Below are positions 54,105 to 63,641 of a stretch of 64,000 bases of DNA, one piece after another (positions within the stretch are counted from its first letter, which is position 1; the number at the start of each line of letters is the position of its first letter). A program made the position numbers and the translations under genes. This stretch comes from Vibrio splendidus (GTDB taxonomy: Bacteria > Pseudomonadota > Gammaproteobacteria > Enterobacterales > Vibrionaceae), in assembly GCF_002873455.1 (NCBI RefSeq), contig NZ_MCUN01000052.1, forward strand, positions 89,692 to 153,691, given 5' to 3'. A model generated the notes under the pieces. That model had not been told where the DNA came from, did not search any database, and saw nothing but the letters and a program-made list of their open reading frames with translations.

Positions 54105-54581
54105 TCGTCAAATTTTTCTTTTGGTTGTTGTTATATCACTCAAACTGATGGTAAATCGAACGACTAAAAATACCTATAATGAGTAATGTTTTTATTAACA
54201 GTGTTTCAACATAACTCGTAAAATATTAGTTTGTGACAGAGTATTAATCTCTTGTTTAAAACACGATTCAAAAGCCAATTTATCTGTGCGGCTCGTCAAA
54301 TTTATACATATTTGAGAGTCCATATGCTTCAAATCTCACCAAATAAAGGCCGTATTCAAGTTATTGGTCATGGCATCAAGTTGTCAAAAAATGCTAGAAT
54401 ACGGCACCTGATAAATCTCACATAATCTTTGTGATGAGTTTATTAACGTAATGTTGCGATTTTGGTATCTCAAATTTACCAAAACCGGACACTGTAATGT
54501 CGTGTCTAAGGGCGATTTTAAAACGTCCCGAATTTACGCAATTAAAAGAATCTTTTTCCCGATAAAGTAGTGCAAGTGCGT
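54105..54581 (+). other. Long leader and promoter region of the nqr operon
   Basis: No ORF. An extended -10 element TGCTAGAAT is at 54392-54400 (TAGAAT 54395-54400) without a good -35. Downstream lie TTTTGGTA/TACCAAAA (54460-54484) and further short inverted pairs near 54490-54535. The leader would be about 175 bases. Regulation is unknown. Confidence 0.45.
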
Positions 54582-55922
54582 ATGATTACAATAAAGAAGG
54601 GTTTGGATCTTCCTATCGCAGGAACTCCATCCCAGGTGATTAATGATGGTAAGTCCATCACTAAAGTCGCCTTGCTTGGCGAAGAGTACGTTGGTATGCG
54701 TCCTACGATGCATGCTCGCGTTGGTGATGAAGTGAAGAAAGGCCAAGTTCTTTTTGCAGATAAAAAGAACCCAGGTGTTGTATTTACTTCTCCAGCAAGC
54801 GGTAAAGTTATTGAAGTGAACCGTGGTGCTAAGCGTGTTCTTCAATCAGTAGTGATTGAAGTAGCAGGCAATGAGCAAATCACGTTCAATAGCTATGAAG
54901 CTAACCAATTAACAGGCCTTGACCGTGAAACGGTTAAAGCTCAGTTAGTTGAGTCTGGCGCATGGACCGCTTTGCGAACTCGTCCGTTCAGCAAGGTTCC
55001 AGCAGTTGATTCTGAAACTCAGGCTATTTTCGTTACTGCTATGGATACTAATCCGTTAGCAGCTGAGCCAGAATTAATCATTAACGAGCAGTCTGATGCT
55101 TTCGTTGCTGGTTTAGATCTTCTTTCAACTCTGACTAACGGTAAAGTGTACGTTTGTAAAAAAGGTACTAGCTTACCTCGTTCAGCTCAGTCTAACGTTG
55201 AAGAACATGTTTTTGATGGCCCACACCCTGCAGGTCTTGCAGGCACGCATATGCATTACCTATATCCGGTAAATGCACAAAATGTAGCGTGGAGCATTAA
55301 CTACCAAGACGTTATCGCATTCGGTAAGCTTTTCCTTACTGGTGAGATCTACTCTGAGCGTGTTGTTTCTCTGGCTGGTCCAGTAGTGAACAACCCACGT
55401 TTAGTTCGTACTCAAATTGGTGCTAGCCTTGAAGAGTTAACGGACAGCGAGTTGATGCCAGGTGAAGTTCGCCTGATCTCAGGTTCAGTGTTATCTGGTG
55501 TTCACGCTTCAGGTCCACATGCTTACCTTGGCCGTTACCATCAACAGGTTTCGGTTCTTCGTGAAGGTCGTGATAAAGAACTATTCGGCTGGGCTATGCC
55601 TGGTAAGAACAAGTTCTCTGTTACTCGTTCATTCCTTGGTCACGTGTTTAAAGGTCAGTTGTTCAACATGACAACGACGACAAACGGTAGTGATCGCTCT
55701 ATGGTTCCAATTGGTAACTACGAGAAAGTAATGCCATTGGATATGGAGCCTACTTTGCTGCTTCGCGATCTATGCGCTGGTGACGTCGATAGTGCACAAG
55801 CACTTGGTGCACTAGAGCTAGATGAAGAAGATTTAGCACTGTGTACCTTTGTATGTCCTGGTAAGTACGAGTACGGTCAGTTACTTCGTGAATGCCTAGA
55901 TACAATTGTGAAGGAAGGGTAA
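54582..55922 (+). CDS. nqrA: Na+-translocating NADH:quinone oxidoreductase subunit A
   Basis: Cytoplasmic-side subunit of the Na+-NQR respiratory pump. The start ATG at 54582 gives MITIKKGLDLPIAGTPSQVI and 446 residues, matching V. cholerae NqrA; a GTG at 54570 is not needed. HMHYLYPVNAQNVAWSINYQ and GRDKELFGWAMPGKNKFSVT are near-identical to the family. First of nqrABCDEF, with only 5 bases before nqrB. Confidence 0.97.
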   Translation: MITIKKGLDLPIAGTPSQVINDGKSITKVALLGEEYVGMRPTMHARVGDEVKKGQVLFADKKNPGVVFTSPASGKVIEVNRGAKRVLQSVVIEVAGNEQITFNSYEANQLTGLDRETVKAQLVESGAWTALRTRPFSKVPAVDSETQAIFVTAMDTNPLAAEPELIINEQSDAFVAGLDLLSTLTNGKVYVCKKGTSLPRSAQSNVEEHVFDGPHPAGLAGTHMHYLYPVNAQNVAWSINYQDVIAFGKLFLTGEIYSERVVSLAGPVVNNPRLVRTQIGASLEELTDSELMPGEVRLISGSVLSGVHASGPHAYLGRYHQQVSVLREGRDKELFGWAMPGKNKFSVTRSFLGHVFKGQLFNMTTTTNGSDRSMVPIGNYEKVMPLDMEPTLLLRDLCAGDVDSAQALGALELDEEDLALCTFVCPGKYEYGQLLRECLDTIVKEG

Positions 55923-55927
55923 TTTTC

Positions 55928-57172
55928 ATGGGCCTTAAAAAGTTTATTGAAGACATCGAGCATCATTTTGAACCAGGTGGTAAACACGAAACGTGGTTTG
56001 CGCTTTACGAAGCAGCAGCAACACTTTTCTACACACCAGGTACAGTTACAAAGAAAAGCTCGCACGTCCGTGATAGCGTTGATTTAAAACGTATCATGAT
56101 CATGGTTTGGCTTGCGGTATTCCCAGCAATGTTCTGGGGTATGTACAACGCAGGTGGTCAAGCTATCGCAGCACTTAACCACATGTACGCAGGCACTGAA
56201 TTAGTTTCTGTTATTGGTGGCAACTGGCACTACTGGCTAACCGAAATGCTTGGAGCCTCCTTAGGGCCCGATGCAGGTGTTGGCAGTAAGATGCTACTCG
56301 GTGCGACTTACTTCCTACCTATCTATGCGACGGTGTTTATCGTCGGTGGCTTCTGGGAAGTACTGTTCTGTATGGTGCGTAAGCACGAAGTCAACGAAGG
56401 TTTCTTTGTTACTTCTATCTTATTCGCGCTTATCGTTCCGCCAACACTTCCTCTATGGCAAGCAGCACTAGGTATTACCTTCGGTGTTGTTGTAGCTAAA
56501 GAGATCTTTGGTGGTACAGGTCGTAACTTCCTGAACCCTGCGCTTGCTGGTCGTGCTTTCCTATTCTTTGCATACCCTGCACAGATTTCAGGTGATGTAG
56601 TTTGGACCGCTGCAGATGGCTTCTCTGGTGCAACTGCTCTTAGCCAATGGGCTCAAGGCGGTGGTAGTGCACTAATGAACGTAACATCGGGTGAAGCAAT
56701 CACTTGGATGGACGCATTCATTGGTAACATTCCAGGTTCTATCGGTGAAGTTTCAACGCTTGCACTTATGATTGGTGCAGCAATGATTGTTTACATGGGC
56801 ATTGCTTCATGGCGCATCATTGCAGGTGTAATGATCGGTATGATTGCAGTATCAACACTATTTAACGTGATTGGTTCTGACACTAATGCAATGTTCAGCA
56901 TGCCTTGGCATTGGCACCTAGTACTAGGTGGCTTCGCATTCGGTATGTTCTTCATGGCGACCGACCCTGTATCAGCTTCATTTACCAATAAAGGTAAGTG
57001 GTGGTACGGCATCCTAATCGGCGCAATGTGTGTGATGATTCGTGTAGTTAACCCTGCATATCCAGAAGGCATGATGCTTGCGATTCTATTCGCAAACCTA
57101 TTTGCTCCTCTGTTTGACCACGTTGTAATCGAGAAGAACATTAAGCGGAGACTAGCGCGCTATGGCAAGTAA
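55928..57172 (+). CDS. nqrB: Na+-NQR subunit B (covalent FMN)
   Basis: Membrane subunit carrying covalent FMN, riboflavin and the main Na+ path. 414 residues, about ten helices; starts MGLKKFIEDIEHHFEPGGKH. The flavinylation motif SGAT has Thr236, the same number as in V. cholerae. AAGGAAGGG lies upstream. Overlaps nqrC by 11 bases. ApbE, encoded downstream, would attach the FMN. Confidence 0.97.
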   Translation: MGLKKFIEDIEHHFEPGGKHETWFALYEAAATLFYTPGTVTKKSSHVRDSVDLKRIMIMVWLAVFPAMFWGMYNAGGQAIAALNHMYAGTELVSVIGGNWHYWLTEMLGASLGPDAGVGSKMLLGATYFLPIYATVFIVGGFWEVLFCMVRKHEVNEGFFVTSILFALIVPPTLPLWQAALGITFGVVVAKEIFGGTGRNFLNPALAGRAFLFFAYPAQISGDVVWTAADGFSGATALSQWAQGGGSALMNVTSGEAITWMDAFIGNIPGSIGEVSTLALMIGAAMIVYMGIASWRIIAGVMIGMIAVSTLFNVIGSDTNAMFSMPWHWHLVLGGFAFGMFFMATDPVSASFTNKGKWWYGILIGAMCVMIRVVNPAYPEGMMLAILFANLFAPLFDHVVIEKNIKRRLARYGK

Positions 57173-57929
57173 TAACGATAGCATTAAAAAGACGCTGTTT
57201 GTTGTTATCGCATTGAGCTTAGTGTGCTCAATCATCGTTTCAACAGCTGCAGTTGTTCTTAAACCTAAGCAACAAGCTAACGCAGTTCTGGATCAGCAAA
57301 CTAAGATCCTTGAAGTTGCGGGCATTGAACTTGCGGGTAATATTCCAGCACTGTACGCAGAGAACATTGAACCTCGTCTAGTTGATTTCGCTACTGGCGA
57401 TTTCGTGGACGGCGACGCTGCTGCATACGACCAACGTAAAGCGGCAAAAGATCCAGCTCAGTCAATCAAGCTTTCAGCTGAAGATGACATCGCTAAGATC
57501 ATTCGTCGTGCTAACACGGGTACTGTATACCTAGTGAAAGATGGCGCTGAAACTTCTAAAGTTATCATCCCTGTTCACGGTAACGGCCTTTGGTCAATGA
57601 TGTACGCATTCGTTGCGGTAGAAACTGATGGCAACACAGTTTCTGGTATCACTTACTACGAGCAAGGTGAAACTCCTGGACTTGGTGGTGAAGTTGAGAA
57701 CCCAACTTGGCGCGCTCAATTCGTTGGTAAGAAATTATTCGACGAAAACCACAAACCTGCAATCCAGGTTGTTAAAGGTGGCGCTCCTCAAGGTTCTGAG
57801 CACGGTGTAGATGGCCTTTCTGGTGCAACACTGACTAGCGTTGGTGTTCAACATACATTTGACTTCTGGTTAGGTGATATGGGCTTTGGTCCGTTCCTAG
57901 CAAAAGTTCGTGACGGAGGTCTGAACTAA
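57162..57929 (+). CDS. nqrC: Na+-NQR subunit C (covalent FMN)
   Basis: Periplasm-facing subunit with one N-terminal helix (about 11-33). 255 residues. FMN is attached at Thr223 of GLSGATLTS. YEQGETPGLGGEVENPTWRA is conserved in the FMN-binding domain. Overlaps nqrB by 11 bases and nqrD by one. Confidence 0.97.
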   Translation: MASNNDSIKKTLFVVIALSLVCSIIVSTAAVVLKPKQQANAVLDQQTKILEVAGIELAGNIPALYAENIEPRLVDFATGDFVDGDAAAYDQRKAAKDPAQSIKLSAEDDIAKIIRRANTGTVYLVKDGAETSKVIIPVHGNGLWSMMYAFVAVETDGNTVSGITYYEQGETPGLGGEVENPTWRAQFVGKKLFDENHKPAIQVVKGGAPQGSEHGVDGLSGATLTSVGVQHTFDFWLGDMGFGPFLAKVRDGGLN

Positions 57930-58561
57930 TGTCTAGTGCAAAAGAAATTAAAAAGAGCATCTTAGCGCCTGTTTTGGATAACAACCCAATCGCGCTACAG
58001 GTTCTTGGTGTGTGTTCTGCTCTTGCGGTAACCACTAAGCTAGAAACAGCATTTGTTATGACTATCGCAGTAATGTTCGTTACTGCTCTGTCTAACTTCT
58101 TCGTTTCTTTGATCCGTAACCACATTCCTAACAGTGTGCGTATCATCGTTCAGATGGCAATTATCGCATCATTAGTAATCGTGGTAGACCAAGTGCTTAA
58201 AGCATACCTATACGATATCTCTAAGCAGCTATCTGTATTCGTAGGCCTAATCATTACTAACTGTATTGTAATGGGTCGCGCTGAAGCGTTCGCAATGAAG
58301 TCTGCGCCAATCCCATCTTTCATCGATGGTATTGGTAACGGTCTTGGTTACGGTTTCGTTCTTATCACTGTTGGTTTCTTCCGTGAGCTTCTAGGTTCTG
58401 GCAAACTATTTGGTATGGAAGTTCTACCTCTAGTGAGCAACGGTGGTTGGTATCAGCCAAACGGCTTGATGCTTCTAGCACCTTCAGCATTCTTCTTAAT
58501 TGGTTTCTTGATTTGGGCAATTCGTGTGTTCAAACCAGAGCAAATAGAAGCGAAGGGGTAA
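57929..58561 (+). CDS. nqrD: Na+-NQR subunit D
   Basis: Integral subunit of 210 residues with about six helices; with NqrE it holds an intramembrane iron centre. MSSAKEIKKSILAPVLDNNP and NCIVMGRAEAFAMKS (the Cys ligand region) are conserved. Its start overlaps the nqrC stop by one base. Confidence 0.96.
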   Translation: MSSAKEIKKSILAPVLDNNPIALQVLGVCSALAVTTKLETAFVMTIAVMFVTALSNFFVSLIRNHIPNSVRIIVQMAIIASLVIVVDQVLKAYLYDISKQLSVFVGLIITNCIVMGRAEAFAMKSAPIPSFIDGIGNGLGYGFVLITVGFFRELLGSGKLFGMEVLPLVSNGGWYQPNGLMLLAPSAFFLIGFLIWAIRVFKPEQIEAKG

Positions 58562-58568
58562 GGTAGTC

Positions 58569-59165
58569 ATGGAACATTATATTAGTCTGCTAGTTAAATC
58601 GATTTTCATCGAAAACATGGCGCTTTCTTTCTTCCTAGGTATGTGTACATTCCTAGCGGTTTCTAAGAAAGTTAAAACTTCTTTTGGTCTTGGTGTTGCG
58701 GTAGTTGTAGTACTTACAATCGCTGTTCCTGTAAACAACCTTGTTTACACGCACATTCTAAAAGAAAATGCACTTGTTGCCGGTGTCGATTTAAGTTTCC
58801 TTAACTTCATCGCATTCATTGGTGTTATCGCAGCACTTGTACAAATCCTAGAGATGGTTTTAGACCGTTTTTTCCCACCTTTGTACAACGCACTAGGTAT
58901 CTTCCTTCCTCTGATCACAGTTAACTGTGCAATCTTTGGTGGTGTATCTTTCATGGTAACTCGTGACTACAACTTTGCTGAATCCGTTGTTTACGGCTTT
59001 GGTTCTGGTGTGGGTTGGATGTTAGCTATCGTTGCTCTTGCGGGTATCCGTGAGAAGATGAAGTACTCTGACGTACCCCCAGGTCTACGTGGCCTTGGTA
59101 TCACGTTCATTACTGTTGGCCTGATGGCGTTAGGCTTTATGTCTTTCTCTGGTGTTCAACTGTAG
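58569..59165 (+). CDS. nqrE: Na+-NQR subunit E
   Basis: Integral subunit of 198 residues, pseudo-symmetric partner of NqrD. MEHYISLLVKSIFIENMALS and VNCAIFGGVSFM carry the conserved cysteine-containing helix; FFLGMCTFLAVSKK gives the second. It lies 7 bases after nqrD. Confidence 0.96.
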   Translation: MEHYISLLVKSIFIENMALSFFLGMCTFLAVSKKVKTSFGLGVAVVVVLTIAVPVNNLVYTHILKENALVAGVDLSFLNFIAFIGVIAALVQILEMVLDRFFPPLYNALGIFLPLITVNCAIFGGVSFMVTRDYNFAESVVYGFGSGVGWMLAIVALAGIREKMKYSDVPPGLRGLGITFITVGLMALGFMSFSGVQL

Positions 59166-59194
59166 GGTAAGCACCCAGTAATAAGGAATAACAA

Positions 59195-60421
59195 ATGCAA
59201 AGCATTATTCTTGGCGTAGCGATGTTTACCATTATTGTATTGGCTCTAGTACTAGTGATTCTTTTCGCTAAGTCTAAGCTAGTACCATCAGGTGACATCA
59301 CTATTTCAGTAAACGGCGACCCTGAAAAGGCGATCGTTACTCAACCTGGTAGCAAGCTACTTGGTGCCCTTGCTGGCGCTGGTATCTTTGTATCTTCTGC
59401 TTGTGGTGGCGGTGGCTCTTGTGGTCAGTGTCGCGTGAAAGTGAAGTCTGGTGGTGGCGACATCTTACCAACTGAACTTGATCACATCACAAAAGGTGAA
59501 GCTCGCGAAGGCGAACGTCTTGCATGTCAAGTTGCTATGAAAACTGACATGGAGATTGAACTAGACGAAGATATCTTTGGTGTTAAAAAGTGGGAATGTA
59601 CTGTTATCTCTAACGATAACGAAGCTACTTTCATCAAAGAATTGGCTCTAGCTATCCCTGAAGGTGAAGAAGTTCCGTTCCGCGCGGGTGGTTACATTCA
59701 GATTGAAGCTGAACCACATCACGTGAAATACGCAGATTACGATATTCCTGATGAATATCGTGGTGACTGGGATAAGTTCAACTTGTTCCGTTACGAGTCT
59801 ATCGTTAAAGAGCATTCGATCCGTGCTTACTCTATGGCTTCATACCCAGAAGAGAAAGGCATCATTAAGCTTAACGTGCGTATCGCAACTCCGCCACCAA
59901 ACAACCCTGATGTAGCTCCTGGTGTGATGTCTTCATACATCTGGTCTCTTAAAGAAGGCGACAAATGTACTATTTCAGGTCCATTTGGTGAGTTCTTTGC
60001 TAAAGACACAGACAATGAAATGGTATTCATCGGTGGTGGTGCAGGTATGGCGCCAATGCGTTCACATATCTTTGACCAACTTAAGCGTCTTAACTCTACT
60101 CGTAAGATGTCTTACTGGTACGGTGCCCGTTCTAAGCGTGAGATGTTCTACATTGAAGATTTCGATGGCCTAGCGGCTGCAAACGAGAACTTCGTGTGGC
60201 ACTGTGCACTGTCTGATCCTCAACCAGAGGACAACTGGGACGGTTACACAGGTTTCATCCATAACGTATTGTACGAAAACTACCTGAAGGATCACGAAGC
60301 TCCTGAAGACTGTGAGTACTATATGTGTGGTCCACCAATGATGAACGCGGCTGTTATCGGCATGCTGAAAGATCTTGGTGTAGAAGATGAAAACATCTTA
60401 CTAGATGACTTCGGTGGTTAA
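59195..60421 (+). CDS. nqrF: Na+-NQR subunit F (NADH dehydrogenase, [2Fe-2S] and FAD)
   Basis: Electron entry subunit. 408 residues: one N-terminal helix (3-25), a ferredoxin domain with Cys70, Cys76, Cys79 and Cys111 as [2Fe-2S] ligands, the FAD domain with RAYSMASYPEE, and the NADH domain with GGGAGMAPMRSH. The C-terminus YMCGPPMMN...LLDDFGG is diagnostic. Last structural gene of the operon. Confidence 0.97.
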   Translation: MQSIILGVAMFTIIVLALVLVILFAKSKLVPSGDITISVNGDPEKAIVTQPGSKLLGALAGAGIFVSSACGGGGSCGQCRVKVKSGGGDILPTELDHITKGEAREGERLACQVAMKTDMEIELDEDIFGVKKWECTVISNDNEATFIKELALAIPEGEEVPFRAGGYIQIEAEPHHVKYADYDIPDEYRGDWDKFNLFRYESIVKEHSIRAYSMASYPEEKGIIKLNVRIATPPPNNPDVAPGVMSSYIWSLKEGDKCTISGPFGEFFAKDTDNEMVFIGGGAGMAPMRSHIFDQLKRLNSTRKMSYWYGARSKREMFYIEDFDGLAAANENFVWHCALSDPQPEDNWDGYTGFIHNVLYENYLKDHEAPEDCEYYMCGPPMMNAAVIGMLKDLGVEDENILLDDFGG

Positions 60422-60595
60422 TCCATTTAAGTGATTGATATTATGGCTGACTCTTGCGAGTCAGCCATTTGTTTTTCTAAGACTATTTTTGACAACATAC
60501 TGGCTTATATAAGAAAGAGTAAGGCATTCAAAATACCTATTTTTTACTTTTATTTTTCCTTATATAAATCCTCAACATTAGACAGGAGTAAGCAA

Positions 60596-61600
60596 GTGAG
60601 AATTTGGCTTGTTGCATTAACTTCTTTGATTTTTCTTGCGGGCTGTGAGCAGGCAAGAGAGCAAGTGCATTTAAGTGGCCCTACAATGGGTACTAGTTAC
60701 AACATTAAGTACATTAATGGTGATGAATTTCCGGAGTCTAATGAGGTTCATACCGAGGTCGACCGTCTGCTTGAAGAAGTGAACGATCAAATGTCGACCT
60801 ACCGTGAGGACTCAGAGCTGAGCCGTTTTAACCAGCATAAAGGTGCCGACGCATTCGAGGTGTCTGAACAAACTGCTACCGTTGTGAAAGAAGCGATTCG
60901 TTTGAACGGTCTTACTGAAGGTGCGTTGGATGTTACGGTTGGTCCATTAGTTAACCTTTGGGGTTTTGGTCCTGAAGCTCGTCCTGAGGTGGTTCCATCG
61001 GACGAAGAGCTTGCGGCTCGCAAGGCTAAGGTTGGTATTCACCACTTAAGCGTTAAAGGTAATAAGCTAAGCAAAGATTTGCCTAACTTGTATGTTGATC
61101 TTTCAACTATCGCAAAAGGTTGGGGGGTGGATGTGGTTGCTGATTACCTTGATTCAATTGGTATCCATAATTACATGGTCGAAGTTGGTGGTGAAATCCG
61201 CTTGAAAGGCTTAAACCGTGAGAATGTGGGTTGGCGTATCGCCATAGAGAAGCCAACAGTCGATGAGCGCAACATTCAAGAGATCATCGAACCGGGTGAC
61301 ATGGCGATCGCAACGTCTGGTGACTACCGTAACTATTTTGAGCGCGATGGTGTTCGTTATTCACACATTATCAACCCAGAAACAGGTAAGCCGCTTCATC
61401 ATAAAGTGGTTTCTGTAACTGTTTTAAACCCGTCTTCAATGACTGCAGATGGCTTATCTACAGGCATTATGGTCTTAGGTGAAGAAAAAGGACTGGAAGT
61501 CGCGAACCAACATAACATCCCTGTGTTCATGGTGGTAAAAACAGCAGATGGCTTTAAAGAAATTGCTTCTGAAGCATTTAAGCCATACTTAGGTAAATAA
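60596..61600 (+). CDS. apbE: FAD:protein FMN transferase ApbE
   Basis: Mg2+-dependent enzyme attaching FMN to threonines of NqrB and NqrC. The GTG at 60596 has AGGAG 7 bases upstream and gives a 334-residue lipoprotein with signal MRIWLVALTSLIFLAGC (Cys17). A reading from 60431 would bury this signal and is rejected. GPTMGTSYNIKY, LDVTVGPLVNLWGFGP, VEVGGEIRLKG and YSHIINPETGKPL are ApbE motifs. Part of the nqr operon. Confidence 0.96.
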   Translation: MRIWLVALTSLIFLAGCEQAREQVHLSGPTMGTSYNIKYINGDEFPESNEVHTEVDRLLEEVNDQMSTYREDSELSRFNQHKGADAFEVSEQTATVVKEAIRLNGLTEGALDVTVGPLVNLWGFGPEARPEVVPSDEELAARKAKVGIHHLSVKGNKLSKDLPNLYVDLSTIAKGWGVDVVADYLDSIGIHNYMVEVGGEIRLKGLNRENVGWRIAIEKPTVDERNIQEIIEPGDMAIATSGDYRNYFERDGVRYSHIINPETGKPLHHKVVSVTVLNPSSMTADGLSTGIMVLGEEKGLEVANQHNIPVFMVVKTADGFKEIASEAFKPYLGK

Positions 61601-61616
61601 GGTAAGCGAGATAATT

Positions 61617-61871
61617 ATGAATACATTTCTGATTACATTTGGTGTTTTTCTTGCAGTAATCGCAGCGATGTCTATTGGCTATATTATCCAAAAGAAAGTT
61701 GTGAAGGGTAGCTGTGGTGGCTTAGGTGCTGTTGGTATTGATAAAGTATGTAACTGTCCTGAACCTTGTGATGCGCGCAAAAAGCGTGAAGCACGTGAAG
61801 CATACCGCGAAGAGAAACTGGCTGAGCGTCAGCAAAAAGAAGCTTCTTGGAATAAAGATCGTATTGCTTAG
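61617..61871 (+). CDS. nqrM: Na+-NQR maturation protein NqrM
   Basis: An 84-residue membrane protein required for assembly of Na+-NQR, probably for iron delivery to NqrD/NqrE (known for Vibrio). One N-terminal helix (4-24), then cysteines at 33, 45, 47 and 51 (GSCGG, VCNCPEPC) suited to metal binding, then a charged helical tail. Follows apbE after 16 bases. Its stop codon lies in the first unit of a tandem repeat. Confidence 0.95.
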   Translation: MNTFLITFGVFLAVIAAMSIGYIIQKKVVKGSCGGLGAVGIDKVCNCPEPCDARKKREAREAYREEKLAERQQKEASWNKDRIA

Positions 61872-61984
61872 TTTCGATGGTGCTTAATTGCGACAGTGTT
61901 TAGTTACGAAAGTGTTTAGTTGCAAGTGCGACAGTACTTAGTTGCAGTTGTGATAGTGATTAATAGCAATAATGATTAGGAGCG
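61867..61984. repeat. Degenerate tandem repeat of 16- and 22-bp units after nqrM
   Basis: Units begin CTTAGTT or a variant and end AGTG or similar: 61867-61882, 61883-61898, 61899-61914 (16 bases each), 61915-61936 and 61937-61958 (22 bases, as if 6 bases were inserted), 61959-61974 (16), then a partial unit. The array starts in the nqrM stop codon. Confidence 0.7.
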
Positions 61985-62000
61985 AAACAGGCTCCCCAAA

Positions 62001-62036
62001 AAACAAAGAGCCCAAGGTTAATGCCTTGGGCTCTTT
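62001..62036. terminator. Bidirectional terminator between nqrM and the GGDEF gene
   Basis: A perfect 13-bp stem (62005-62017 with 62024-62036) has a 6-base loop and T or A tracts on both sides. Confidence 0.92.
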
Positions 62037-62081
62037 TCGTTTTAAAAGTTGAGGAGGTTCGGTGCTCTAGGAAAGTAAGAA

Positions 62082-63323
62082 CTACTCATTAATGCGTTGA
62101 AGGTTGTTACGAGCGCATATCAGTTGGTTTCGACCTTGCTCTTTCGCGGCATAAAGCAGTTCGTCTGCTGCTTTGATTTGCTCGTCTAAAGAGCCTACTT
62201 GGTCGGTCACGCCAATGCTTATGCTCACTTTAATCACATGTGAATCATGCAGCACTTCATTATTTTCAATTGCGACTCTCATCGACTCTAAGAGATCCAC
62301 AAAATCTTCATATGGCCCGCATGACTGAATACAAAACTCTTCGCCACCGAAGCGAACCGCTAAATCATCCTTAAAATGTTCCTTGATGATTTTTCCAACC
62401 TCAACGAGTACCGCATCGCCACCATCGTGGCCGTAGGTATCGTTGACCTTTTTAAAGAAATCGATATCCATCATAGCGATACTACGATGTTCGCAGCCTT
62501 TACATGCTTTATTGAATAGGTAGCGACGGTTCCAAAGTCCGGTCAGAGCATCCTCGTTTGCATGACGAAACAGCTCATTGGTCGCTTCTTTCATGTCTAG
62601 TAATTGGTGAATACGGCAGAAAAATTCTTCTTGGTTAAATGGCTTATAAAGGAAGTCGTTGGCGCCAGCTTTAAGGAAGCGAGCTGTCATTGTACGATCA
62701 TCACTGCCAGATAGACCAAGAATAGCGAGTTGATTACGATCGTGTTGGACTCGAATATCACGAGTCATCGAAATGCCATCTTTGTTCGGCATGTCATGGT
62801 CGGTAACGACAAAAGTGATATCAGGATCGTTTTGGAGGAGCTCTAGTGCTTGCTCTCCATCTTCCGCTTGAATCGTTTGAATATATTGATGCTCAAGAAG
62901 TTGGACGACATATCGACGAACCACAGCAGAATCATCAACTACTAAGGCTTTATGGTATCGGTTATTCGAGATTCGATTAACCAGAGGAAGTAAGTAACTG
63001 ACTGACGACATGCTGTCTTTGAGGATGTAATCAAGCACACCTTTTGCGAGTACTTGCTCTCGAAGTGTGTTGTTGAACATGCCCGTGAGCACAATGATTT
63101 TTTGTTGATAGCCGAGTACCAAATCAATGATCTCACCATCTTGGCCATCGGGTAAGCAGTAATCGAGCACCGCACACAAGAAATCCGTCTCTTGCTCTAA
63201 GATAGCTTTGGCTTCTGCTACAGATTCAGCCAGTGAAACATCATAGCCATCGTTTTTAAATTGTTGGTACAGGTAGTTTCTGAATGCACGACTGTCCTCT
63301 ACTACTAGTATTTTCTCACTCAA
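62082..63323 (-). CDS. Response regulator with two receiver domains and a GGDEF domain (diguanylate cyclase)
   Basis: Predicted to make cyclic di-GMP under phosphorelay control. 413 residues: receiver 1 (1-120, phospho-site Asp54 in LDYCLPDG), receiver 2 (125-245, Asp175 in VTDHDMPNKDG), and GGDEF (255-405) with GGEEF at 326-330, an active variant. The inhibitory I-site RxxD expected before it reads FKDD, so product inhibition is probably lost. No histidine kinase lies nearby; the partner is unknown. No DNA-binding domain. Monocistronic. Confidence 0.9.
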   Translation of the reverse strand: MSEKILVVEDSRAFRNYLYQQFKNDGYDVSLAESVAEAKAILEQETDFLCAVLDYCLPDGQDGEIIDLVLGYQQKIIVLTGMFNNTLREQVLAKGVLDYILKDSMSSVSYLLPLVNRISNNRYHKALVVDDSAVVRRYVVQLLEHQYIQTIQAEDGEQALELLQNDPDITFVVTDHDMPNKDGISMTRDIRVQHDRNQLAILGLSGSDDRTMTARFLKAGANDFLYKPFNQEEFFCRIHQLLDMKEATNELFRHANEDALTGLWNRRYLFNKACKGCEHRSIAMMDIDFFKKVNDTYGHDGGDAVLVEVGKIIKEHFKDDLAVRFGGEEFCIQSCGPYEDFVDLLESMRVAIENNEVLHDSHVIKVSISIGVTDQVGSLDEQIKAADELLYAAKEQGRNQLICARNNLQRINE

Positions 63324-63641
63324 AAGCTATCCCTACTTATAGACTAAATACTCCTTAACAATACTATCAGAATAGTAGGCGGCTATTGAAGAGAAACCTG
63401 TTGAGCTGGACTCCAGATCATTTTAAATTTGAGAATAATTGATTATACTGTTCATAGATACAGTTGTAAGGTTGAGTTATTCCTAGATGTGTAGTGCGGG
63501 CGAAGAGAAAGTTAGAAAAATAATCCATGTTGATATGGATTGCTTTTAAACTTGAGGGTGTTGCGCATTTGTAGCAGGTTGTAAGTAGACTGTTCTCTGC
63601 TACTGTTAAACTTTTAGGTATTGTCTTGTGTAGGAGAGTGT
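63324..63641 (+). other. Gap between the GGDEF gene and the integrase-like ORF
   Basis: No ORF or clear operator. It should contain two divergent promoters; none is obvious. A/T-rich. Confidence 0.4.

Noticed and set aside
54534..54845. Minus-strand ORF of 103 codons over the nqrA start
   Set aside because: Antisense of nqrA and its leader; no features of a real protein.
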